DNA of 64,000 nt, taken from Sulfitobacter sediminilitoris. GTDB taxonomy: Bacteria > Pseudomonadota > Alphaproteobacteria > Rhodobacterales > Rhodobacteraceae. Positions 28,084 through 35,781 of the stretch are shown here, one piece after another (the first letter of the stretch is position 1; each line of letters begins with the position of its first letter). The notes below the pieces were generated by a model. It did no database searches, was not told where the DNA came from, and was given only the letters and a program-made list of their open reading frames with translations. Where the stretch lies: contig NZ_JAABNT010000002.1 of assembly GCF_010667575.1 (NCBI RefSeq), forward strand, positions 1 through 64,000. The letters are read 5' to 3'. A program made the translations under genes and the position numbers.

Positions 28084-28371
28084 TTAGTAAAAGGCCGCCG
28101 CGTTGTTGATCAGAACAATCCGTAGAATTGCCACGCCGATCAGCACGATCAACGGCGCAAGGTCCAGGCCGCCCATCGGCGGAACGATCCTGCGCACGCG
28201 GCTGTAGATCGGCTCAAGCAGGCGGTTCAGCCCGTCCCAGATCTGCGCGACCAGCGGCTGACGCAGGTTCAGCACCTGAAAATTGATCAGCCAGGACATG
28301 ATGACATGCGCGATCACGATGAAATAGACGATGTTCAGCAGCAGCATCAGGATCTGGAAAATGGATGTCAT
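28084..28371 (-). CDS. YggT family membrane protein
   Basis: This 95-residue protein has two hydrophobic hairpins (residues about 5-30 and 65-90) joined by the conserved stretch LNRLLEPIYSRVRRIVPPMGGLDLAPLIVLI, the YggT signature (Pfam YGGT; CCB3/YlmG in other organisms). Homologues are implicated in osmotic tolerance, septum function or haem attachment, but the bacterial role is not settled. It lies just upstream of recQ on the same strand with a gap of about 78 nt. Confidence 0.9.
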   Translation of the reverse strand: MTSIFQILMLLLNIVYFIVIAHVIMSWLINFQVLNLRQPLVAQIWDGLNRLLEPIYSRVRRIVPPMGGLDLAPLIVLIGVAILRIVLINNAAAFY

Positions 28372-28496
28372 GTCTGGCCTCTCTGGGATGATGCCTGTCA
28401 GTTAAGCTGCGATCCGCAAAACCGCAAGAGTGCCGCGACGTTCCCAATTGACGCAGCCACACCATAGGTCAACTGCGAGGGTAAAGGAGCCAGTCC

Positions 28497-29111
28497 ATGT
28501 ACCCATTTGTCCGTACCTTCAAAGAACTCTACATCGCTAACCGCCAGCCGCGTTTCACCGAATTGACGCAGACGCATGTCAGCCAGCATATCTGCTGGCC
28601 CCATGACCTCGATTTCTGGATGGAACTGAACAACGGGCGCGCCATGTCACTCTATGACATCGGGCGCACGGCGATGGCGCTGCGTGCCGGTCTGATCGAC
28701 GTGGTGCGCAAGAACCGCTGGGGGCTGACGATGGCTGGCACAACGACCCGGTTTCGCAAGCGCATCCACGGTTTTGAGCGTTTCGAGATGCGCAGTCGTG
28801 CGGTTTGTTGGGATGACAAGTTCGTGTATCTTGAACAAAGCATGTGGAAAGCGAACGGCGACTGCGCCAGCCATGTGCTATACCGCGCGGCCGTCACCGA
28901 CAAGAATGGGCTGGTGTCTCCCGACAAGGTGCTTGAGGCGATGGGAAAAGAGGTCAGCTCTCCTCCAACGCCGGAATGGATTGCACACTGGTGTGCAGCG
29001 GAAAGCCACCGGCCATGGCCGCCAATGCAAGAGGTCTATGCCTGCATCGCGTTGATCACGACTGAGAAATCAAGCGCATCCACCAGCTTCATCGACCAAT
29101 CTGAGAAATAG
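28497..29111 (+). CDS. hotdog-fold acyl-CoA thioesterase family protein
   Basis: The 204-residue product is a 4HBT-like hotdog protein of the THEM6/YbgC-related type: DLDFWMELNNGRAMSLYDIGRT carries the conserved Asn-Asn-Gly of the substrate tunnel, and TTTRFRKRIHGFERFEM and YLEQSMWKANG form the central sheet. Catalysis would release fatty acid or another acid from CoA or ACP. The last 25 or so residues (after RPWPPMQEV) have no family feature and are encoded antisense to the 3' end of the BLUF gene, which suggests an extension after loss of an earlier stop. Confidence 0.85.
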   Translation: MYPFVRTFKELYIANRQPRFTELTQTHVSQHICWPHDLDFWMELNNGRAMSLYDIGRTAMALRAGLIDVVRKNRWGLTMAGTTTRFRKRIHGFERFEMRSRAVCWDDKFVYLEQSMWKANGDCASHVLYRAAVTDKNGLVSPDKVLEAMGKEVSSPPTPEWIAHWCAAESHRPWPPMQEVYACIALITTEKSSASTSFIDQSEK

Positions 29112-29362
29112 CGGCTGGTGATCTCTTTTTGATCGATGATCTTGAACCCGGAATGGCGCGGATCGGCTTTGATCGTTTCGATCAATGCCATCACCCTGTC
29201 ATCCGGACCTTCCAGAAGCTGGCAAAAGTTACGCCCATTGTAGGCCAGCGCCCCGGTGATCCCCAGATCCGCATTCTTCACTTCCGCTTCAGCCACGATC
29301 CTGGCCACGTCTGCAGCGCTCAAATTTACACGGGCCGTGCTAAAATAAAGAACTCTGATCAC
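29036..29362 (-). CDS. BLUF-domain blue-light photoreceptor, stand-alone
   Basis: The 108-residue protein is essentially one BLUF domain, which binds FAD and senses blue light. The residues of the light switch are present: Tyr6 (VLYFS), Asn30, Gln48 in FCQLLEG, and Trp89 and Met91 in DWSM; GITGALAYNG and DPRH also match the family. There is no output domain, so signalling must go through a partner protein, as in short BLUF proteins such as PixD or the AppA N-terminus. The gene overlaps the 3' end of the convergent thioesterase gene by 76 nt, and that overlap includes the Trp/Met codons. It is transcribed divergently from the UMF1 transporter gene. Confidence 0.93.
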   Translation of the reverse strand: MIRVLYFSTARVNLSAADVARIVAEAEVKNADLGITGALAYNGRNFCQLLEGPDDRVMALIETIKADPRHSGFKIIDQKEITSRYFSDWSMKLVDALDFSVVINAMQA

Positions 29363-29545
29363 CTGGCCGCACCTTTAGTAGTCTGCCCACGGGTGATCCA
29401 CGTTACTTTGAGCACTGATCAATACAAGGGTTTAATCGTCGCAAACCAGGCAAAACCCGTGATCAACCCGCCTTGAACGGTACAGTCTCTCTTGCGCGGC
29501 GGCGGCGCGCCTGCTCTACCCTTAGTCAGGGTACGGGGGGCAAGA

Positions 29546-30919
29546 ATGGCAGAGATTTCACAGCGCAAACGCATCTGGGGATGGTATTTCTTCGATTGGG
29601 CAAGTCAGCCTTATAATACGCTCTTGCTGACCTTTATATTCGGTCCTTATTTCGCCCAGACGGCAACCAATGCGCTGATTGAGGGGGGAATGGCCGTTGA
29701 CGCGGCCAAAGCACAGGCGCAGGCCTATTGGGGATACGGCCTTACGGTGACGGGCATCTGCATCGCAATACTCGCGCCCATCCTTGGTGCAATCGCTGAT
29801 TCCACGGGCAAGCGTATGCCATGGATATGGCTGTTTTCACTGCTTTACTTCGTCGGCGCGGGCGCACTTTGGTGGACGGCCCCGCAGGATTTCTCAATCC
29901 TCTGGGCGCTGTTCTTTTTCGGCATTGGCCTCATTGGAATGGAGTTTGCGACGATCTTTACCAACTCCTACCTTCCAGAACTTGACCCGGACCCGGCAGA
30001 GCGCGGGCGCATTTCCGGCTCTGGCTGGGCCTTCGGCTATGTCGGCGGCGTGGTCGCCCTGATCGCAATGATTGCGCTGTTCCAGGCAGGCGAGAACGGG
30101 CGCACGATGGCAGGGCTTTCACCGTTGTTTGGTCTGGATCCGGGAACCGAGGCCGACACCCGCATCGTCGGACCTTTTGCCGCGATCTGGTTCGCGATCT
30201 TCATGATCCCCTTCTTTCTCTACACCCGCGACGACCCGACGTTCGAAGGCAAACGCTATCGCTTTGGTCAGGGCCTAAGCGATCTGATGCGTACTTTGCG
30301 CAATCTGCCCCGGCATCCGTCCCTGCTCGCCTATCTTGGCTCGTCCATGTTCTACCGGGATGCGCTGAACGGCATGTACACCTTTGGCGGCATCTACGCG
30401 CTGGGGGTGCTGAACTGGTCGATCATCGACATCGGCATTTTCGGCATACTCGCCGCAATCTCCGGTGCGATCTTTTGCTGGATCGGTGGCCGGGTAGATC
30501 GGCGCATAGGCCCGATGCCGGTGATCGTGTTTTGCTGCGTGACGCTGATCCTGACCGCCATTCTTATCATTTCACTCACTCCGACGTCGATCATGGGTAT
30601 CGACTTTGGGGAAGGCACATCTGCCCCTGATGTCGCCTTCTACATTGCCGGTGCCCTTATCGGTGCGGCAGGTGGCGCTCTGCAGGCATCCTCCCGCAAC
30701 ATGATGACCCGGCAGGGTGATCCCGAACGCATGACCGAAGCTTTCGGGCTCTATGCGCTCTCTGGCAAGGCGACGTCATTTCTTGCCCCTGCACTGATTG
30801 CCGTGACCAGCGACATCACAGGCAGCCAAAGACTTGGCATTTCCCCCGTTGTGGGGCTGTTCATCCTTGGGTTGATCCTGTTAGCATGGGTGAAACGAGA
30901 TGGAGATTTTGCCAAATGA
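29546..30919 (+). CDS. UMF1 family MFS transporter
   Basis: The ATG at 29546 gives 457 residues; the frame is open 18 codons further but a G-rich site (GGGGGG) precedes this ATG. The protein has about 12 helices and the UMF1 (Atg22-like) signature WYFFDWASQPYNTLLLTFIFGPYF at the N-terminus, plus NSYLPEL and GSGWAFGYVGG. UMF1 proteins are thought to export amino acids or related solutes; the bacterial substrate is unknown. The stop overlaps mepA by ATGA. Confidence 0.9.
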   Translation: MAEISQRKRIWGWYFFDWASQPYNTLLLTFIFGPYFAQTATNALIEGGMAVDAAKAQAQAYWGYGLTVTGICIAILAPILGAIADSTGKRMPWIWLFSLLYFVGAGALWWTAPQDFSILWALFFFGIGLIGMEFATIFTNSYLPELDPDPAERGRISGSGWAFGYVGGVVALIAMIALFQAGENGRTMAGLSPLFGLDPGTEADTRIVGPFAAIWFAIFMIPFFLYTRDDPTFEGKRYRFGQGLSDLMRTLRNLPRHPSLLAYLGSSMFYRDALNGMYTFGGIYALGVLNWSIIDIGIFGILAAISGAIFCWIGGRVDRRIGPMPVIVFCCVTLILTAILIISLTPTSIMGIDFGEGTSAPDVAFYIAGALIGAAGGALQASSRNMMTRQGDPERMTEAFGLYALSGKATSFLAPALIAVTSDITGSQRLGISPVVGLFILGLILLAWVKRDGDFAK

Positions 30920-31848
30920 TCCTTTCCCGAATACTCACAATTACTGCACTGACATTCACGCTCGCCTCCTGCGGCGGCGGAGGGGGCCGTGACATCAGCG
31001 GCGAAAAAGTGGTCTTGCCAACGATCGGCACCTCCGGCGGTGCGCTGTCCGGGGTGCAGGCCAAGAAGCTGTTCGGGGCGAAAAGCTTTGCCTCTGCGCA
31101 AGGCCCCGCACCCTTTGGAAGTTACGCCAAGGGATGCCTTGCAGGGGCCGCGCAACTGCCTGAAACCGGACCGACCTGGCAGGCCATGCGTCTGTCGCGC
31201 AACCGCAACTGGGCTCACCCTGAAATGATCGACATGGTTAAAAAACTGTCGACCTTTGCGGCGACGCAACCCGGTTGGGAAGGGCTCTATATCGGCGACA
31301 TGAGCCAGCCGCGCGGCGGGCCCATGCTGACCGGGCACCGCAGCCATCAGATCGGACTGGATGCCGACATCTGGATGCTCCCGCCCAAGTCGCTCAGCCT
31401 GAGCGCAGGGCAGCGCGAGAAAATCTCATCGATTTCAATGCGGCGCGCCAACGGCGCATACGTCAACAGTTCCTGGACCCAGGCGCACCATAACATCCTG
31501 AAGGCCGCCGCCAAGGATCCGCGCGTTTCCCGAATCTTTGTGTTCCCCGGTGCCAAGGTCCAGATGTGCAACGACGAAAAAGGCGACCGCAGCTACCTGC
31601 GAAAGATCAGACCGTGGTACGGGCATCACTATCATTTCCACGTACGCCTGAACTGCCCCAAGGGACTGGCCGGATGCGTGAACCAGAAGGCCCCGCCCGC
31701 AGGCGATGGCTGCGCCGATGCGGTTCAGTGGCAGCAGAATATCCTCAATCCGCCGCCGCCAAACCCCAATGCAAAACCGCCCAAGCCCCGGCGCGAGCTT
31801 TTGCTGGCCGATCTGCCGGCACAGTGCAAGGCGGTTCTGGAAAACTGA
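30916..31848 (+). CDS. mepA: penicillin-insensitive murein endopeptidase MepA (lipoprotein)
   Basis: Starting at the ATG that overlaps the previous stop, the product has 310 residues and a lipoprotein signal with LASC then a Gly run, so it is probably anchored in a membrane facing the periplasm. The M74/LAS peptidase motifs are visible: HRSHQIGLDADIW (His and Asp of the zinc site) and WYGHHYHFHVRL near residue 235. MepA cleaves D-Ala-mDAP and mDAP-mDAP crosslinks in peptidoglycan. The C-terminal tail is Pro/Asn-rich. It is followed by an esterase-like gene that starts inside its 3' end. Confidence 0.94.
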   Translation: MILSRILTITALTFTLASCGGGGGRDISGEKVVLPTIGTSGGALSGVQAKKLFGAKSFASAQGPAPFGSYAKGCLAGAAQLPETGPTWQAMRLSRNRNWAHPEMIDMVKKLSTFAATQPGWEGLYIGDMSQPRGGPMLTGHRSHQIGLDADIWMLPPKSLSLSAGQREKISSISMRRANGAYVNSSWTQAHHNILKAAAKDPRVSRIFVFPGAKVQMCNDEKGDRSYLRKIRPWYGHHYHFHVRLNCPKGLAGCVNQKAPPAGDGCADAVQWQQNILNPPPPNPNAKPPKPRRELLLADLPAQCKAVLEN

Positions 31849-32720
31849 GACGTCTTATCCTTGGCTTGATCGTCGCGGCATATGCTGCGGCCCTGCCCGC
31901 ATCGGCCGATCCCGCGCAAAAGATCGATTCAAACCTGATCTGGGATATCTCGGAGCCATGGTTCGGCGGTTTCTCCGGTCTGGAGGTCTCTCCTGATGGA
32001 CAATCACTGACCATAATTTCTGATCGTGGCGTGTTGGTTACGGCCCGCCTGATCCGCTCGGCAGGCACGGTGATCGGGATTGAATTGCTGTCGGTCACCC
32101 CGCTGCGACAGGCGGATGGCACGCCATTGCAAGGCGATCTGATCGACGCAGAGGGGCTGGCGATTGATGCGGATGGTCAGGCCTTTATCTCTTTCGAGAA
32201 CAAGCATCGGGTTATGGCGCTCGACCTCTCCGGGGGCATCACGACCCCATTGGCCTCTTACAAGGATTTCGAGCAGCTTGGTTTCAACACGGGTCTCGAA
32301 GCGCTCGCCATTCATCCTGACGGCAGGCTCTTTACCCTTTCCGAGGGCAAAGCAGATGAAACCGGGTCAACGCCTCTTTATCAATTGCATGGCGGGCGCT
32401 GGACCATCTCTCACCGGGTGCCCCTGAGAGGGCCCTTTGTCCCAGTCGGGGCCGATTTTGATGACAACGGACGTTTTTACCTGCTTGAACGCATGCTCTC
32501 TCCGCTGGGGTTTCGCAGCCGCATCCGCCGGTTCGATCTGGATGCTGGACCAAACGCCGTTGAGACGCTCGTGTCCACCATTCCCGGCACCTTCGACAAC
32601 CTTGAGGCGCTGAGCGTCTGGCGTGACCCCATGGGGCAAATCCGCCTGACGCTGATATCGGACGACAACTTTTTATCACTCCAGCGTACCCAGATCGTGG
32701 AATACGTCATCAAGGAATGA
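31824..32720 (+). CDS. esterase-like activity of phytase family protein
   Basis: The frame opens well upstream inside mepA, but the signal peptide (LILGLIVAAYAAALPASA) fixes the real start near the mepA stop. GTG at 31824 is used here, with a TTG at 31866 as the alternative. The mature part, about 270 residues, is a beta-propeller-like esterase-like-phytase domain with FSGLEVSPDGQSLTIISDRG, DAEGLAIDADGQAFISFE and NLEALSVW. The family is periplasmic and poorly characterised; phosphoester or lactone substrates have been suggested. It probably forms an operon with the UMF1 gene and mepA. Confidence 0.82.
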   Translation: MQGGSGKLRRLILGLIVAAYAAALPASADPAQKIDSNLIWDISEPWFGGFSGLEVSPDGQSLTIISDRGVLVTARLIRSAGTVIGIELLSVTPLRQADGTPLQGDLIDAEGLAIDADGQAFISFENKHRVMALDLSGGITTPLASYKDFEQLGFNTGLEALAIHPDGRLFTLSEGKADETGSTPLYQLHGGRWTISHRVPLRGPFVPVGADFDDNGRFYLLERMLSPLGFRSRIRRFDLDAGPNAVETLVSTIPGTFDNLEALSVWRDPMGQIRLTLISDDNFLSLQRTQIVEYVIKE

Positions 32721-32810
32721 CTTGCGCCCGACCGCGTGAACCCCTAAAGCGCGACCGTCTGCGATCCCCGCAGGCCAAGTCGCCGCACCCTTGTACAAAA
32801 CGGTTTACAT

Positions 32811-33431
32811 ATGACACGCACACACCTTCCCGGCATCCTTGCCATGGCCGCCATTGTTGTGGCCTCCAATATTCTTGTTCAATTTCTCTTCGGTCAGTGG
32901 CTGACCTGGGGGGCATTCACGTACCCGCTTGCCTTCCTCGTCACCGACATCATGAACCGCGTCTACGGCACGTCGGCTGCCCGCCGGGTGGTGCTGGTGG
33001 GCTTTGTCGTCGGTCTGATCTGTTCGCTGATCGGCACCCAGATCATGGGTGAATTCGGCCCTCTCGTTACGGTTCGGATCGCCATCGGATCAGGTATCGC
33101 CTTCCTTGTGGCCCAGTTGATCGACGTGTCGATCTTCTCTGCCCTGAAAGACGGCGCATGGTGGCGCGCACCTTTGGTCAGCACGCTGATCGGCTCGACC
33201 GTGGATACGGCGCTGTTCTTCTCCATCGCCTTCTCCGGTGCGCTCAGCTTTATCCACCCGGCAACGGATGTCTCCTGGGCGGCGGACAGCCTTCCGCTCT
33301 TGGGAAGTGGCCCCATGGCACCGCTTTGGGTCTCTCTTGCCGTGGCAGACTGGACCGTGAAACTCAGCATCGCGCTGATCGCGCTGATCCCGTTCCGGGT
33401 GATCACAGGCCGCTTGCTGCGCACGGCATAA
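32811..33431 (+). CDS. queuosine precursor transporter (YhhQ/VUT family)
   Basis: The 206-residue protein has six hydrophobic segments and the family markers VASNILVQF, YPLAFLVTDIMNRVYG and VAQLIDVSIF. YhhQ/QrtT-type proteins import the queuosine precursors preQ0 or preQ1 for tRNA modification. The ATG follows the phytase-like stop by about 90 nt with only a weak ribosome site. No preQ1 riboswitch was recognised in that gap. Confidence 0.9.
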   Translation: MTRTHLPGILAMAAIVVASNILVQFLFGQWLTWGAFTYPLAFLVTDIMNRVYGTSAARRVVLVGFVVGLICSLIGTQIMGEFGPLVTVRIAIGSGIAFLVAQLIDVSIFSALKDGAWWRAPLVSTLIGSTVDTALFFSIAFSGALSFIHPATDVSWAADSLPLLGSGPMAPLWVSLAVADWTVKLSIALIALIPFRVITGRLLRTA

Positions 33432-33618
33432 GGCCGCCCGGCCCCGCCGTCATGCTATGACTTTCAGGGGTCGGGGGCAGTCCTCCGGCCCTTGTCATAT
33501 GATCTGCAAGCGACGGACAGCAGGACCACCTCAGGGTGCGACACAAAAAACACTTTGCGTTTGCAGAAATTCATGCGACGATTCGGGTGAGTTCAACAAA
33601 TGTAAAGGAGGTGATCCA

Positions 33619-33675
33619 GTGTCAAGAAAGGTATTGGAGAGAGGTGTCGGAACAGCTTTGGAGGGTTCCTGCTAG
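33619..33675 (+). CDS. putative 18-residue peptide behind a near-perfect Shine-Dalgarno sequence
   Basis: GTG at 33619 is preceded by AAAGGAGGTGATCCAG (33604-33619), which equals the reverse complement of the usual 3' end of 16S rRNA over about 16 nt, with ideal spacing to the GTG. The predicted peptide, MSRKVLERGVGTALEGSC, has no hydrophobic segment and no known family. Two overlapping forward frames are also open here, so another small protein or a non-coding RNA with an anti-16S element is possible. Coding status is unproven. Confidence 0.3.
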   Translation: MSRKVLERGVGTALEGSC

Positions 33676-33748
33676 GGCAGCCCCTGGCGGTCGAGAACTG
33701 CAAAGTGGACGTCGGTCTAACCGGCACACCTCCGTAAACCATTCGATT

Positions 33749-33774
33749 GGGCCGCTCCGTCACCGGGGCGGCCC
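33749..33774 (+). terminator. GC-rich hairpin, possible terminator
   Basis: GGGCCGC (33749-33755) and GCGGCCC (33768-33774) form a 7-bp stem with a 12-nt loop. It ends 8 nt before the stop of the minus-strand SpoIIAA-like gene. The U-tract after it is poor (ATTTCG), so it may act in both directions only weakly. Confidence 0.4.
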
Positions 33775-33782
33775 ATTTCGCT

Positions 33783-34169
33783 TCAGGCGGCGACTGCCTC
33801 GGCGTCCAGTGAACGCCAGGCGGCGAATTCTTCGTCAAAGGTTTCCTCCTCGACCGGGATGATCGCGTTCATCACGTCGATCAGCGTTTCCGCCCCATCG
33901 GGTGCGCCGACCACCACATAGCGGCCCACGTTAGTCACCGACCGGAAACGCGATTTCAGCGCTTCCCAGCTTAACGACGCACCTGTCTCGGCACCTTTGT
34001 AGCGGTCAAAGATCATCAGCATGTCGACCTTTTCGGTCTGGTCAAACACGCGGTTCATATATTCGGCCATCGCCGTCATGTCCTCGCGGCTGACTTCCGC
34101 GGTGATGCGGAAGGCATAGAGATCTTTGCGGCTGGTGGCGATTTGGGTGATAGAGGGACGCGTCAGCAT
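33783..34169 (-). CDS. SpoIIAA-like (STAS-type) protein
   Basis: From the ATG at 34169 the product has 128 residues with alternating strand/helix pattern and the family-like segments YAFRITAEVSREDMTAMAEYMN, MLMIFDRYKGAE and FRSVTNVGRYVVVGAPD. This matches the SpoIIAA-like group (PF11964), whose structure resembles anti-sigma-factor antagonists but whose role is mostly unknown. The gene is divergent from arfB across about 77 nt. Confidence 0.78.
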   Translation of the reverse strand: MLTRPSITQIATSRKDLYAFRITAEVSREDMTAMAEYMNRVFDQTEKVDMLMIFDRYKGAETGASLSWEALKSRFRSVTNVGRYVVVGAPDGAETLIDVMNAIIPVEEETFDEEFAAWRSLDAEAVAA

Positions 34170-34246
34170 GGGGTGCCTTTCTGTTTCAGCAGTTGCAATG
34201 CCAACGCCCCTTCCCCTCAACCAGTTCCGATGCGATGTTGGCTCTC

Positions 34247-34669
34247 ATGCTGCGGATCAATGACACCATCACCATTCAGGACTGGGAAATCACAGAGCAA
34301 TTCGTGCGGTCATCGGGCCCGGGCGGCCAGAATGTGAACAAGGTCGCCACCGCTGTCGAATTGCGGTTCGAAGCTGCGAGTTCGCCCTCGTTACCGGGCC
34401 CAGTCAAGACGCGGCTCAAACGGTTGGCGGGACGGCGCTGGACCAATGAAGGCGCGCTGATCATCCAATGCGATGAAACGCGAAGTCAGGCGCGCAACCG
34501 CGACATCGCGCGGGATCGTCTGACCGATTTGATCAAGAAGGCGCTGACGCCGCCCAAACGCCGGATCGCCACGCGCCCCACGCTGGGCTCCAAGAAACGT
34601 CGACTGAAAGCCAAGAAGGTCCGCGGAGAAGTGAAAGCGTTGCGCGGCAAGGTCGACCCGGAAAACTGA
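34247..34669 (+). CDS. arfB: alternative ribosome-rescue factor ArfB (YaeJ), GGQ peptidyl-tRNA hydrolase
   Basis: Using the ATG at 34247 the product has 140 residues, the normal ArfB length. The catalytic GGQ lies at residues 26-28 in RSSGPGGQNVNKVATAVELRF, and the C-terminal tail (KKRRLKAKKVRGEVKALRGKV) is strongly basic, as required to enter the empty mRNA channel of stalled ribosomes. It releases the nascent chain on non-stop mRNAs. Earlier in-frame ATGs at 34193 and 34235 exist but would add residues absent from the family. Confidence 0.95.
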   Translation: MLRINDTITIQDWEITEQFVRSSGPGGQNVNKVATAVELRFEAASSPSLPGPVKTRLKRLAGRRWTNEGALIIQCDETRSQARNRDIARDRLTDLIKKALTPPKRRIATRPTLGSKKRRLKAKKVRGEVKALRGKVDPEN

Positions 34670-34710
34670 GCCGCCGTTCTTCTTACACCATTATGATTTC
34701 ATAAACTTTT

Positions 34711-34726
34711 TGTCCCCGCGGGGACA
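34711..34726. terminator. perfect 16-nt palindrome between convergent arfB and cobF
   Basis: TGTCCCCGCGGGGACA is self-complementary over its full length. It follows the arfB stop by 41 nt and lies 4 nt beyond the cobF stop, with T runs on the left (34708-34711) and right (34733-34737). It could serve as a weak bidirectional terminator for the end of the cob operon. A hairpin with no unpaired loop is unusual, so a protein-binding site is the alternative. Confidence 0.45.
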
Positions 34727-34730
34727 GGCG

Positions 34731-35474
34731 TTATTTTTCTTTGCGCAGCACGTAGATATCCATGATCCACCCGTGATTTTCACGTGCTTCCGCCCGCATT
34801 TTCAAGATCTGCGCGCTGACCTCGGCCAGCGGCCCTTCACAGATGATCTGTTCCTCCATGCCGACATAGCCGCCCCACCAGATGTGATACCCGTCAGGCG
34901 GCAAGGTTTGAAACGCACAGGTGCCGTCCAGCATCACAGCAATCGTATCGACGCCCGGGGGCCAGCCATCATCGCGCAATCGCCTGCCCGTGGTCACCGT
35001 AAAGGGTGCGCCGATCTCGTTGATCGGGATCGCGTGGGCCGCCGTCAGCGCCTGCAACGAGGTTATGCCCGGGATCACCTCGATCTGCGGGGCCGGGTTC
35101 AGCCGCGCGGCGATGCGAAGTGTGCTGTCATATAGCGATGGGTCGCCCCAGACCAGAAGCGCAACCTTTTGCGCCGCCGGATGCGTCGCCATCGCGTCCT
35201 GCCAAGCGAGGGCGATGGCATCGTGCCAGTCATCGACACGTTGGCGGTAGTCGGCCGTCGCCTCGTCCCGCACAGGTAAATCGAATGCGACGATCCGTGT
35301 TTCAGGATTTGTCAGCACGTCATCACAAATCGTTCGGCGCAGCTCGGCCAGATCTGCTTTCCCCTCCCCTTTTTCCGGGATCAGGATTAGATCCTGCGCA
35401 TTGATCGCACGAATTGCCTGAAGCGTGAGGTGCTCAGGATTGCCGGTTCCAATACCGATAAGCGTCAGATGCAT
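34731..35474 (-). CDS. cobF: precorrin-6A synthase (deacetylating)
   Basis: The ATG at 35474 gives 247 residues. The N-terminal LIGIGTGNPEHLTLQAI is the methyltransferase SAM-binding loop as found in CobF, and LLVWGDPSLYDSTLRI and VIPGITSLQALTAAHAIP fit the tetrapyrrole methylase fold. CobF methylates C1 of precorrin-5 and releases acetate, a step specific to the aerobic pathway. It is the last gene of the minus-strand cob run and follows DUF1636 by 4 nt. Confidence 0.95.
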   Translation of the reverse strand: MHLTLIGIGTGNPEHLTLQAIRAINAQDLILIPEKGEGKADLAELRRTICDDVLTNPETRIVAFDLPVRDEATADYRQRVDDWHDAIALAWQDAMATHPAAQKVALLVWGDPSLYDSTLRIAARLNPAPQIEVIPGITSLQALTAAHAIPINEIGAPFTVTTGRRLRDDGWPPGVDTIAVMLDGTCAFQTLPPDGYHIWWGGYVGMEEQIICEGPLAEVSAQILKMRAEARENHGWIMDIYVLRKEK

Positions 35475-35478
35475 CGCT

Positions 35479-35781
35479 CTACCCCGGTATCCGCGCAATG
35501 GCCTTGGTTCGCAGATTGCCGATCACGCGGGCATCCTCGAACGTGCCGTCGGGCGAGCGTGCGTAATGATCCACAAAGGCCTGCAAATCGGGCAGATCAG
35601 CCTCCGACACGTCGCCAAAGAGATAGGCCACCTTGCCCGCCTCGCGGAAGGCCACGGTCTGCGGACGCTTGCAGCCGGACATGCAACTGACGGCTTCGAC
35701 CTCGACATCACGCAGGCCGTCACGCAGCACATCGACGATGGCACCGTCTTCGGTACAAGTCTGGCAAACGAACATTTTCAT
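35479..35781 (-). CDS. DUF1636 Cys-rich protein, copy 1 (cobA-cobF)
   Basis: The 100-residue protein has four Cys, C6-x2-C9 and C33-x3-C37 (FVCQTC and VSCMSGC), on a thioredoxin-like fold, and matches DUF1636. The spacing suggests a thioredoxin-like [2Fe-2S] ferredoxin or a metal-binding domain, though the cluster has not been shown here. Its start overlaps cobA by 4 nt and it lies 4 nt from cobF. DUF1636 genes are often found with cobalamin genes; a job in electron supply or cobalt handling is inference. A second copy is present upstream of cobW. Confidence 0.82.
   Translation of the reverse strand: MKMFVCQTCTEDGAIVDVLRDGLRDVEVEAVSCMSGCKRPQTVAFREAGKVAYLFGDVSEADLPDLQAFVDHYARSPDGTFEDARVIGNLRTKAIARIPG

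Larger units (their letters stand above)
33432..33782. other. 350-nt region with a possible small gene or structured RNA
   Basis: No conventional gene is evident between the queuosine transporter and the SpoIIAA-like gene. All three forward frames are partly open over 33536-33780. The region holds a very strong Shine-Dalgarno sequence at 33604-33617 with a tiny reading frame behind it, several self-complementary stretches (for example ACCTCC at 33728-33733, which can pair with GGAGGT at 33607-33612) and a GC hairpin at the end. This looks more like a short regulatory transcript or leader than a protein gene. No Rfam family was recognised. Confidence 0.4.

Noticed and set aside
33536-33862. 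108-codon plus-strand frame overlapping the small-ORF region
   Set aside because: Arg-rich, runs through the hairpin and into the complement of the SpoIIAA-like gene, and has no family match; the short ORF at 33619 has the better ribosome site.
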